Assembly: GCA_026392575.1 (NCBI GenBank)
Contig: JAPLBU010000400.1
Coordinates: 1 to 13,329, forward strand
DNA length: 13,329 bases
DNA from: Actinomycetota bacterium
Lineage (GTDB): Bacteria > Actinomycetota > Actinomycetes > S36-B12
Direction of reading: 5' to 3'
The notes under the pieces are model-generated. The model was not told the origin of the DNA. It searched no databases and saw only the letters and a list, made by a program, of their open reading frames with translations. The position numbers were made by a program, and so were the translations under genes. Below, piece by piece: positions 1 through 6,068 of this stretch (position 1 is its first letter; the number at the start of each line of letters is the position of its first letter).

Positions 1-587
1 ACCGTGCGGGGCATGCCCTCGACCTGGTCGATGAAGCTGAACTCGATCAGTTCCCGTCTGGCGTCCAGGTAGTTATCGTCCTGCCGGGCGTTGAGGTCCG
101 GCAGGTCGTCGTCCTCCTTGATCGCGTTGACGAGCGTGTCGACCACACGGTTCACGACGCCCTGGACACTCGTTGAATCCCACGGATCATCGATAAGCCC
201 GTCGGCGGCGATCGCATTGAGCACCTCCACCCGGACCATTCCGTAGTAGTCACGGAGCTGCCAACCGAAGTGGGTGTCCTGAGCCTTCTCGTCGAACAGG
301 TCGGTGCGGGCCACCAGCCAGTCGACGAACCCTCGGGCGTAGTCGCCGACCGTCGGCATCGGCCCGGCGAGCGAGGAGCGGAACTCCCCGAACAGCACCG
401 ACACCGGGACGCGCATGATGGCCGCCGACCCGCTTGTCAGCATCACCACGCGATGCCCGTCGCCGAGGTCGAATAGCTTCTCGCTCGTCTCGAGGGTGCG
501 CAACTGCGCACCATTCGAGACCGTCCGCACCGAGTCCGAGGCAATCGCGACGGCCTCCATGTTGAATAGCGCCACTTGAGATGTCAC
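1..587 (-). CDS. Proteasome-like Ntn-hydrolase, 3' end beyond window
   Basis: At least 195 codons are present and the C-terminus lies outside the window. The N-terminus reads (M)TSQVALFNMEAVAIASDS and resembles the start of proteasome beta/HslV-type subunits and of bacterial proteasome-like proteins. If the initiator Met is removed, Thr becomes residue 1, Asp falls exactly at position 17 (DSVRT) and a Lys lies at 36 (SEKLF). This corresponds to the Thr1/Asp17/Lys33 catalytic set with a small insertion. A later SGSAAIMRVPVSVLF stretch fits the glycine-containing strand and following helix of the fold. The GTG start is chosen for the exposed Thr and for a GGGGGAG ribosome site 4 nt upstream. 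It overlaps the stop of the preceding small gene (GTGA), so the two are probably translationally coupled. The family is confident at fold level; the substrate is unknown. Confidence 0.72.
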   Translation of the reverse strand, partial: MTSQVALFNMEAVAIASDSVRTVSNGAQLRTLETSEKLFDLGDGHRVVMLTSGSAAIMRVPVSVLFGEFRSSLAGPMPTVGDYARGFVDWLVARTDLFDEKAQDTHFGWQLRDYYGMVRVEVLNAIAADGLIDDPWDSTSVQGVVNRVVDTLVNAIKEDDDLPDLNARQDDNYLDARRELIEFSFIDQVEGMPRT

Positions 588-856
588 TTCGCTCCCCCTC
601 GTTCGCTCTTGATCTGCCGGCGGGCCTGCTCGCGCCGGCCCTTCGATGCGTTCTTGCTGCACCACCACGCGGAGTACCCGAACCGAAAAGCATCCGGGTG
701 CTCCTTGTTGACGCGGCGACGACGACGCCGATACCCGTCTGCCTGAGAGCTCCAGTCGTCGACGTACTGCTGAAGTTGCTCATCCGAAAGGTCGACAACC
801 TCCGGTTCCACCCAGTCCAGCCAGATCGGGTCACTGCCGTACGCGCTTTCTTCCAT
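584..856 (-). CDS. Small arginine-rich protein of unknown function (90 aa)
   Basis: I do not recognise this family. The N-terminal half is acidic and Trp-rich (GSDPIWLDWVEPEVVDLSDE). The C-terminal half is strongly basic, with a run of six Arg around residues 44-49, a WWC motif, and a Lys/Arg tail. Such a charge split would suit nucleic-acid or protein binding, but that is inference. The ATG follows GGAAGGACAAGGC, an acceptable ribosome site. A longer in-frame extension upstream would run through the repeat copy at 861-1012 and has unnatural composition, so the shorter start is preferred. The stop overlaps the GTG of the Ntn-hydrolase, which argues that the two genes are expressed, and perhaps act, together. 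Confidence 0.6.
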   Translation of the reverse strand: MEESAYGSDPIWLDWVEPEVVDLSDEQLQQYVDDWSSQADGYRRRRRRVNKEHPDAFRFGYSAWWCSKNASKGRREQARRQIKSERGGAK

Positions 857-860
857 GCCT

Positions 861-1012
861 TGTCCTTCCGCACTTCCCCTCCATACGAGGGGCGGATCTT
901 CCTCCGGGGCCACCGTGCGCGGAAGCTGCGCGGTTGGCTGCTGGCAGGCCGGAGGGCTTGGCGCCAGTCGTCTTGATCCGAGATGAATGTAGAACGCACC
1001 CCTGACACTCAG
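861..1012 (-). repeat. Diverged ~150-bp repeat, copy 1
   Basis: Aligns collinearly with positions 1630-1777 at a constant offset near 760 bp. Shared blocks include GTCCTTCC, GGGCGGATC, ACCGT, GCGGTTGG and GGCTTGGCGCC, with CTGACA at the far end. On the minus strand this copy ends at the ribosome site and ATG of the 90-aa gene. Its distal end is the palindrome CTGACACTCAG (1002-1012). Two of the length differences from copy 2 are 3 bp each. Confidence 0.6.
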
Positions 1013-1031
1013 GAGGTGCACAACCGGGGCC

Positions 1032-1045
1032 CTGAGGCGGCTCAG
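1032..1045 (-). terminator. Small GC hairpin over the stop codon
   Basis: CTGAG-CCGC-CTCAG can fold into a 5-bp stem with a 4-nt loop. It includes the TGA of the 103-aa gene on the minus strand. No T-tract follows, so it is at best a weak pausing or 3'-end structure. Confidence 0.25.
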
Positions 1046-1353
1046 CACCCCCCTTGATCGCCTGTGAGCGGGAGGTCGAACAGCGCCGGCTGCCGGGGAT
1101 CGGTGTTGGCCGCATCCCACTGACACGTGCAGCCGTAACGGTGGTCGAGGTCGTAGCACACGTCATCCCCCTGCAAGTCGACGAGATCCTCCAGATCGGA
1201 GACGGACGGAACGCCGGAATCCCGGGTCAGGGTGACCGTGCCCTCACAACACAGGCTGTCGGCATTGCCGCTCGCCAGCGCGCAGGCCAGGTAGTTGATC
1301 AAGGCCAGGATGTCCTGGACGTCAAACACATCTTCAACAACAAGAACTGCCAA
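1042..1353 (-). CDS. Acidic cysteine-containing protein of unknown function (103 aa)
   Basis: I do not recognise this family. The protein is acidic and begins with a hydrophobic stretch (AVLVVEDVF, then ALINYLACALA), followed by a Cys pair (SLCCEG) and a later CYDLDHRYGCTC motif that could bind a metal. The start is TTG, chosen because AAGGAG lies exactly 5 nt upstream and no ATG or GTG is near. It could form one transcript with the 90-aa gene 185 bp downstream, although repeat copy 1 lies in that gap and may carry its own promoter. The composition is that of a real protein (many Asp, Val and Leu) rather than of a shadow frame in GC-rich DNA. Confidence 0.55.
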   Translation of the reverse strand: MAVLVVEDVFDVQDILALINYLACALASGNADSLCCEGTVTLTRDSGVPSVSDLEDLVDLQGDDVCYDLDHRYGCTCQWDAANTDPRQPALFDLPLTGDQGGC

Positions 1354-1363
1354 GGTGACTCCT

Positions 1364-1612
1364 TCATCGGGTTGTTGTCATGCGCAGGTCGCCGCCGGCC
1401 GGGATCGCCAGCCGTTGGTATGAGTCGGGCACGGCCTCGGCAAGTGCCGGGCCGTGTCTCGCGCACGCTATGGAGTTATCAAGGATCGACGGATCAACCC
1501 TCGGCCCGTTAGGGCAGACGGCAGAGCCCACCAGGACGACATGCCGAAGCAAGCCGAGCTGACCGGTACGTGCTGTGAGTTGGTGTTACAAGACCAGAAC
1601 GGTCATGTTCAT
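1364..1612 (-). other. Interrupted short reading frame
   Basis: On the minus strand a GGGGGAG ribosome site precedes ATG at 1612, which opens an 8-residue frame (MNMTVLVL) closed by TAA at 1588-1586. The same frame then stays open to TGA at 1366-1364, for about 73 more codons, ending inside the ribosome site of the 103-aa gene. This may be a leader peptide plus noise, or a gene broken by a stop codon. Codon third positions do not settle it. Confidence 0.25.
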
Positions 1613-1629
1613 GAGGTACTCCCCCTGCT

Positions 1630-1777
1630 CGTCCTTCCCGGGCACTTTCTGTGCCGGGCGGATCTCCTCAGACCACCGTTTGACGACTATTCGCGGTTGG
1701 TACCGGCAAGCTGAGGCTTGGCGCCGGTGTCTTGTGATCCGTTGAGAAGAGTACTCCTACGCGCTGACAATTGCCAG
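1630..1777 (-). repeat. Diverged ~150-bp repeat, copy 2
   Basis: Partner of the repeat at 861-1012, with the same orientation and block order. On the minus strand it ends at the GGGGGAG ribosome site of the ATG at 1612, as copy 1 ends at the start of the 90-aa gene. Its distal end carries the imperfect palindrome CTGACAATTGCCAG (1764-1777), matching the position of the palindrome in copy 1. Together with the frame above, this fills the gene-poor stretch 1354-1881. Confidence 0.6.
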
Positions 1778-1838
1778 CCCCGAAATCGGGCATACCTGAT
1801 CGGTAGCAACATGTTCCGATTCATGGCATCAGACCGCA

Positions 1839-1868
1839 TTGACATACTGGCCCGACGCAATCGATGAC
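1839..1868 (+). promoter_or_regulatory. Possible promoter of the sirtuin gene
   Basis: A perfect TTGACA (1839-1844) is followed after 18 bp by GATGAC (1863-1868), which matches the -10 consensus at only three positions. If it is real, transcription would start near 1875, downstream of the ATG at 1864, which supports the start at 1882. Confidence 0.3.
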
Positions 1869-1881
1869 GCGGGGGAAGCAT

Positions 1882-2622
1882 ATGACAAGCGGTGAGACGG
1901 TGACGATCACCGGCCCGGTGGTGTTCTTCACCGGAGCTGGCGCATCCGTCGGTGCCGGCCTGCCCACGTACCGCGGCACCGGCGGAATGTATGAAGACAC
2001 GACCCTCGAGCCACCCCATGCGCGCGATGTCACCCTCAAAGGGCTGCCGGCATTGTGGGCGCGATTCGGTCCACGGTTGCGACGGGCCGAGGCAGTCACG
2101 CCTGCCGCCGCACATCAATCGATCGCGGCACTCGAGCACGACCACGGACTCGACGTCACGGTCGTCACGCAGAATGTCGACGGCCTGCATACGGCGGCGG
2201 GCAGCACCTCGGTGCTCGAGCTGCACGGATCGCTGCAGCGGGTTCGCTGCATGGAGTCGAACCACACCTCTGCGCTAGTTGACGTCACGTGGCGGAACGA
2301 CGGAGTGCCACTGTGCCCGACATGCGGCGACGTGTGCCGGCCCGATGTCGTGCTGTTCGGCGAGAGCCTTCCCGCAGGCACGTGGGACGGGGCTGCGGCA
2401 GCAATCCGCGACGCTGCCACGATCGTTGGAGTCGGCACATCAGCGCAGGTCTACCCAGCCGTCCTGCTCATCGTTGATCATCGGACTGAGCACGCACGGC
2501 GGATCTGGATCAACCCCGAGACGCCGCCGCCCACAGACGGCTGGCAGTGGATCATGGCCACGGCCGACGAGGCACTGGCCAGGCTGCGGGGCCCTTCGAC
2601 TAGGTCGACGACAGATGAGTGA
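1882..2622 (+). CDS. Sir2-family NAD-dependent protein deacylase
   Basis: Sirtuins remove acyl groups from lysine using NAD+, releasing nicotinamide and O-acyl-ADP-ribose; some members transfer ADP-ribose instead. In this 246-aa protein the NAD-binding GAGAS is at 18-22, LPTYRG at 27-32, TQNVDGLH at 96-103, the catalytic His at 115 (ELHGS), the GTS of the Rossmann fold at 185-187, and INPE at 210-213. The zinc site is unusual. Cys145/Cys148 (CPTC) form one pair, but the first pair is reduced to Cys123 followed by MESN, with Cys152 as a possible substitute. The ATG at 1882 is preferred to 1864 because GGGGAAG lies just upstream, although the spacing is short. The gene runs towards the minus-strand ADP-ribose gene run and overlaps the last gene of that run by 23 bp. 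Family call is secure; the substrate is unknown. Confidence 0.9.
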   Translation: MTSGETVTITGPVVFFTGAGASVGAGLPTYRGTGGMYEDTTLEPPHARDVTLKGLPALWARFGPRLRRAEAVTPAAAHQSIAALEHDHGLDVTVVTQNVDGLHTAAGSTSVLELHGSLQRVRCMESNHTSALVDVTWRNDGVPLCPTCGDVCRPDVVLFGESLPAGTWDGAAAAIRDAATIVGVGTSAQVYPAVLLIVDHRTEHARRIWINPETPPPTDGWQWIMATADEALARLRGPSTRSTTDE

Positions 2623-2878
2623 GTGCCGCCCAAGACACGTCGTCGATGTCGCGCAGGCCGGCACCATTGGCGATGAGTTCCTCGGCCTCACGGGTTGAGA
2701 TCGCTCGCTTCTCTCCGGCGTCGCCCCTCCCGAAGAAGGTGTCCCAGTGGAACAGCGCCTCCTTCCACTCCCCCCGGTCGGGCGACCAGCGTTCGAGCAG
2801 GCCGCCCTGGCGCCGGATGACCGCGTACGGTTGGTCATCGAGCATCATCGCGAAGTAGTGCACCTCGTCGTCGGGCAC
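2600..2878 (-). CDS. Small conserved-type acidic protein, unknown function (92 aa)
   Basis: I do not recognise a named domain. The protein looks globular and soluble: an N-terminal strand-like stretch (HYFAMMLDD, YAVIRR), a Trp/Tyr-rich middle (LLERWSPDRGEWKEALFHW) and a charged C-terminal helix (STREAEELIA). The GTG start is supported by AGGGA 5 nt upstream. The stop of the upstream 91-aa gene lies 8 nt before the start, so the two are almost certainly cotranscribed as the last genes of the run that begins with the glycohydrolase-phosphatase fusion. Its 3' end overlaps that of the sirtuin gene on the other strand by 23 bp. Position in the run suggests a partner or immunity-like role, but nothing in the sequence proves it. 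Confidence 0.7.
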   Translation of the reverse strand: MPDDEVHYFAMMLDDQPYAVIRRQGGLLERWSPDRGEWKEALFHWDTFFGRGDAGEKRAISTREAEELIANGAGLRDIDDVSWAALTHLSST

Positions 2879-2886
2879 GGCGTTCC

Positions 2887-3162
2887 CTAGTGGGGTTCGT
2901 CGCAGATGCCACTGGCGGGCAGCGCGATGTGGTGAACCGGGCAGATGGAGAACTGCGCCGCAGCGTCTATCCCGCGATCGCACTTGCTGCACACCTTCAG
3001 CTCGGCGAGCTGCTCCGGGGTGCCGACGACAGGGTCCACCTCGAAGGTCGGGCAGTCCCGGTAGTGCTTGCCGTTACCAGCGGCTGCTGGGATGCCCGTT
3101 CGGGCCTCAGAAATCGCGCTTGTTGCGAGAACGATTGCGCCGAGCAGCGTCGTTGCGGCCAC
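2887..3162 (-). CDS. Small cysteine-rich protein with hydrophobic N-terminus (91 aa)
   Basis: The first 18 residues are hydrophobic (TLLGAIVLATSA) and could be a short signal or anchor, although no positive charges precede them. The rest has His33-x3-Cys37 (HYRDC) and Cys58-x2-Cys61 (CSKC), which resembles the small zinc fold of Ada-type metal-binding domains, then Cys74-x2-HH (CPVHH) and Cys87. A zinc site is likely; its role is not known. The GTG start has GGAG 4 nt upstream. The gene begins 56 bp inside the 3' end of the VWA gene in another frame, so translation of the two is probably coupled. The start is the least certain part of this call. Confidence 0.55.
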   Translation of the reverse strand: MAATTLLGAIVLATSAISEARTGIPAAAGNGKHYRDCPTFEVDPVVGTPEQLAELKVCSKCDRGIDAAAQFSICPVHHIALPASGICDEPH

Positions 3163-4444
3163 TCGACTCCATGGCCACGTCCTCCATGAAGGACTTCCGC
3201 GACCGGAAGGTGTCCTGCTCGCGCGCCCCACGAGCCAGCTTGTCGAGCTGCTGCTGCTCCTCACCGAGGCGTGAGCGCAGTTCGGCCGCGTTCTGCACGG
3301 CGTCGGAGATCCCGTGCATCGCAGCGCCCAGGATGCCGGACTGCTCGTTCATGAGTCGGGCAGCGGTGTCGGAGTCGCCGTGGCTCAGGGCCTCGGTCGC
3401 CTGCTTCTTGGCACGTGTCGTCTCGGCCAGCAGGCGGGCGGTCGTCACGGTCGGGTCGGGTACGCGGCCGGAGGCTTCATCACCAGGGACCACGTTGACG
3501 GCCATTGGCCAGGTAATCGTCTGCGCGACGAGGTCGGGCAGGGTGACGTAGTCGATCGTGAAGGTTGCGAGCTGGTGATGACCGAGCGCCGCGACGGCGG
3601 GGACGGAGAAGTGCACGAGCAGTTCGCGGGTCTCCCCGGCATACAGGTCGCCCAGCGGGATGACAAGCACCTTGTCACCGCTCGCATCGGTCTCGATCCA
3701 GCGGCGCACGTCGTGCAGAGTGCCGATCCCGTCGAGGAGCGCGGGATCGCTCGGCTTGATCCGCACGAACGCGTTCATGATCGCCTTGCTCAGCAGGTCG
3801 CCCGCCTCCTCGCTGACGACCGCAGCAGCATCGTCGGGCGTGTAGGCGAAACGGTGGCTTCCGTTGCCGCACGTGGCGACTTCGTTCAGCAGCGTCTCGT
3901 CATAGCCGGAGCCGATGCCGATGGTGCTGCTGGTGATGCGCTCGTCGTGAGCCTGTGTCGCCAGTCCGCCGACCTGCAGCGGATTGGTGATGCCCGCATT
4001 CGCATGACCGTCCGAGAGCAACAGCACGGTTGCGCCCGTGGTGCCCAGGTTGCGACGGGCCTCCGAGAGTCCGAGCAGGTAGCCGCCCGAGAGGTCGGTC
4101 GAGCCGCCGGCGCGGATCCCCTCGATGAGCCCGTGCACAGAAGGTACGTGGTGATCGCGAATGGGTCGGGCCGGAATGGTCACGGCCGCGGTGTCGTCGA
4201 ACGTGACGACTCCGAACGTGTCCTGCGGCTTGACCCGGTCGAGCAGGGCGTGCAGGCTCGATCGCACGGCATCCAGCGGCTCCCCGCTCATGGAGCCCGA
4301 CCGGTCGACGACGACGATCAGCGTCTCGCCGGGACGGTCGGCAACCTCGACCGGGATCGGGGCCTCGAAGGTGAGCAGGCAGGTGACTTCGTCGTCCTGC
4401 TGCAGGGCGAGCACGTCGACATCGAGCTGGGCATTGAGTTTCAT
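3107..4444 (-). CDS. VWA-domain protein with C-terminal helical region
   Basis: This 445-aa protein starts with a short beta-rich segment, then a von Willebrand factor A domain from about residue 40 to 220 with an intact metal-dependent adhesion site: DRSGSMS at 47-53, Thr116 in GGSTDL and Asp145 in LSDGHA. Such domains bind divalent metal and a partner protein, often as scaffolds in multi-protein complexes. Residues 225-330 look like a beta domain, and 340-445 are helical and charged (EEQQQLDKLAR), with a basic tail. No signal peptide or membrane segment is seen, so it should be cytoplasmic. ATG follows GGGGAC. It lies 63 bp downstream of the glycohydrolase-phosphatase gene and overlaps the next small gene. 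VWA proteins are not enzymes; a role as assembly platform for the neighbouring proteins is inference. Confidence 0.85.
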   Translation of the reverse strand: MKLNAQLDVDVLALQQDDEVTCLLTFEAPIPVEVADRPGETLIVVVDRSGSMSGEPLDAVRSSLHALLDRVKPQDTFGVVTFDDTAAVTIPARPIRDHHVPSVHGLIEGIRAGGSTDLSGGYLLGLSEARRNLGTTGATVLLLSDGHANAGITNPLQVGGLATQAHDERITSSTIGIGSGYDETLLNEVATCGNGSHRFAYTPDDAAAVVSEEAGDLLSKAIMNAFVRIKPSDPALLDGIGTLHDVRRWIETDASGDKVLVIPLGDLYAGETRELLVHFSVPAVAALGHHQLATFTIDYVTLPDLVAQTITWPMAVNVVPGDEASGRVPDPTVTTARLLAETTRAKKQATEALSHGDSDTAARLMNEQSGILGAAMHGISDAVQNAAELRSRLGEEQQQLDKLARGAREQDTFRSRKSFMEDVAMESSGRNDAARRNRSRNKRDF

Positions 4445-4507
4445 GGCGTCCCCGTTCCACCGAAGCCTTCGCCTCGATTGATCTGTTGCGTGAGTGGTTT
4501 CGTTATG

Positions 4508-5992
4508 TCAGGCCGGTCTGACAGCGGCGGCCAGCGCCGGGTTGGGCGACGCCGCAGGAAGGGCATCGCACACCTGTTGCAGGGCCACGTTCGGCTCGAT
4601 ACCGCAGTGACGAACCGAATAGAGCGCGGCCACGGACGGCGTCCGCGACTGGGCCGCCACGCAGTGGAGCAGCACCCGCTTGCCCTCTGCCCGGTAGGCG
4701 GCCACCGCATCCGCGGCTTCCTCCATTACCAGCCGCAGGTGCGGGTTGTCCGACGCGCTCGACGTATCGATGAGCCGAACTTCGATGCGGTCATCGGGGG
4801 CCAGGGCGAAGTGGGCGAGGTCATCGGTGCCCACTCGGCACAGGGACACGACGGCATCGATCCGTCCGCCCGGGATGGACTGCTGGCCGTATGCCGCATC
4901 GCTGCCGGACAGCACAACCCCGTCGTCGTGCGGGTGCACGGCCAAGGCATCCCTGCCACGCCAGCCCGAGTACGACTGGTGGGCCGCATGCGGCCAAGTT
5001 GACTGATCCACTCCCCCGCGGTGGATCGCGTCGGCCACGCGGATGAGGTCGGCGTCACGCATCCCCGGCCAGCCGAACACCCGGCGGCGCCATTGCAGCG
5101 GCACGGCCGAGTACCCCCACATTGCGCCCAGCAGGGCGCCAGCAACGCAGGCCACGGTGTCGGTGTCACCACCGAGCTGCAGGTGCCGGCCCGGCTGGTC
5201 GTCCGGCACGGGTGTGCCAGTGACGGCGCCCCAGGCCGCCCGCAGGGTCGTCACGCAGTACCCATTGGATGGGTGTGATCGGTAGTAGTCGACCGGGGAC
5301 GTGTCGTACGACTCGGCCAGCACGCGACGCCAGTAGTCGGCGTCGACGGGCAGGTACGTCGCAACATCCGCATCAACCGCTGCGGCGAGTGACGCCAGGT
5401 CGGACGGGTCGTCGCTGCGCAGCGCGGCGCGGATGGCGATGCACCACACCGCGCACGCCTGACTCGACAGATCGTCCGCATGCGTCATCGATGCGAGTCG
5501 CAGGGCTGCACGCACCATCGCTTCCGGATCCGAGTGGAGAGCCATCGCGACACCTGCTGTGCGCATGAGCGCACCATTGCCACCACTGCTGCCCGGGCTT
5601 CGGGCCTCCTTCGCATCAGCGACGGCTCGGAAACGCTGGCCAAGTCCGGGGACCGGCAAGGTTGCGACCTCCCTGAACACTGCGGAGGAGTGGTTGCCGA
5701 TGTCCTTGAGCCGAGCCGGAGACTGGTACCAGTCCTGCAGGTGCGCGGCCACGGCATCCTCGCCCTCGGTGGTCCGCAGGTCGGCGCCGTCAGCGGCTGC
5801 GATTGCTATGGCGAGCAACTGGGCGGTGTCGTCCGTCCACTCCCCTGGCTCGAAAGCCCCCTGGCCGCGCATCGTCACGGGCCGATCGGCCGGCACCGGG
5901 GCGCCGAACTCATACCCCGCACCGAGCGCATCAGCGCAGGCTGCTCCGATCAGAACCCCCGTCATCCGGTCGGCTGTCACTACTTGTCCCAT
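4508..5992 (-). CDS. ADP-ribosylglycohydrolase fused to dual-specificity-type phosphatase
   Basis: Two enzymes are joined in 494 residues. Residues 10-300 are an ADP-ribosylglycohydrolase (DraG/ARH type), which removes ADP-ribose from protein or other acceptors using a two-metal site: WTDDT at 52-56, GGNGALMR at 137-144, HADD at 171-174 and GGDTDT at 274-279 provide the metal and ribose ligands. Residues 350-494 are a cysteine phosphatase domain with the P-loop HCVAAQSR at 443-450, that is Cys444 and Arg450 in CX5R, and Asp409 or Asp415 as possible general acid. The usual Gly of the P-loop is absent. ATG follows a perfect AGGAGG with 5-nt spacing. It is the first gene of the minus-strand run and divergent from the NrtR-like regulator. 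The phosphatase could process the phosphate of released ADP-ribose derivatives or act on protein; neither is shown. Confidence 0.9.
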   Translation of the reverse strand: MGQVVTADRMTGVLIGAACADALGAGYEFGAPVPADRPVTMRGQGAFEPGEWTDDTAQLLAIAIAAADGADLRTTEGEDAVAAHLQDWYQSPARLKDIGNHSSAVFREVATLPVPGLGQRFRAVADAKEARSPGSSGGNGALMRTAGVAMALHSDPEAMVRAALRLASMTHADDLSSQACAVWCIAIRAALRSDDPSDLASLAAAVDADVATYLPVDADYWRRVLAESYDTSPVDYYRSHPSNGYCVTTLRAAWGAVTGTPVPDDQPGRHLQLGGDTDTVACVAGALLGAMWGYSAVPLQWRRRVFGWPGMRDADLIRVADAIHRGGVDQSTWPHAAHQSYSGWRGRDALAVHPHDDGVVLSGSDAAYGQQSIPGGRIDAVVSLCRVGTDDLAHFALAPDDRIEVRLIDTSSASDNPHLRLVMEEAADAVAAYRAEGKRVLLHCVAAQSRTPSVAALYSVRHCGIEPNVALQQVCDALPAASPNPALAAAVRPA

Positions 5993-6019
5993 GGCGCCTC
6001 CTCTATGTTTTCTCACTTC

Positions 6020-6063
6020 TGCGATTACCTTAGCACATGATTCCGCAAAGTTGCGATAACCTT
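6020..6063. promoter_or_regulatory. Paired direct repeats in divergent promoter, candidate operator
   Basis: TGCGATTACCTT (6020-6031) and TGCGATAACCTT (6052-6063) differ at one base and start 32 bp apart, about three helical turns, so a protein could bind both on one face. They lie between the divergent starts at 5992 and 6069. The second copy contains TAACCT, a TAnnnT-type -10 element placed for transcription to start at the GTG at 6069. A bound regulator would block it. The divergent NrtR-like protein is the obvious candidate. Confidence 0.5.
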
Positions 6064-6068
6064 CTCCC

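Noticed and set aside
250..1008. Long minus-strand frame over the Ntn-hydrolase and 90-aa gene
   Set aside because: Arg-rich composition typical of a shadow frame, and it overlaps the well-supported hydrolase with its catalytic residues in place.
3314..5002. 562-aa plus-strand frame antisense to VWA and the glycohydrolase-phosphatase
   Set aside because: Antisense shadow of two motif-rich genes in GC-rich DNA; no domain or ribosome site.
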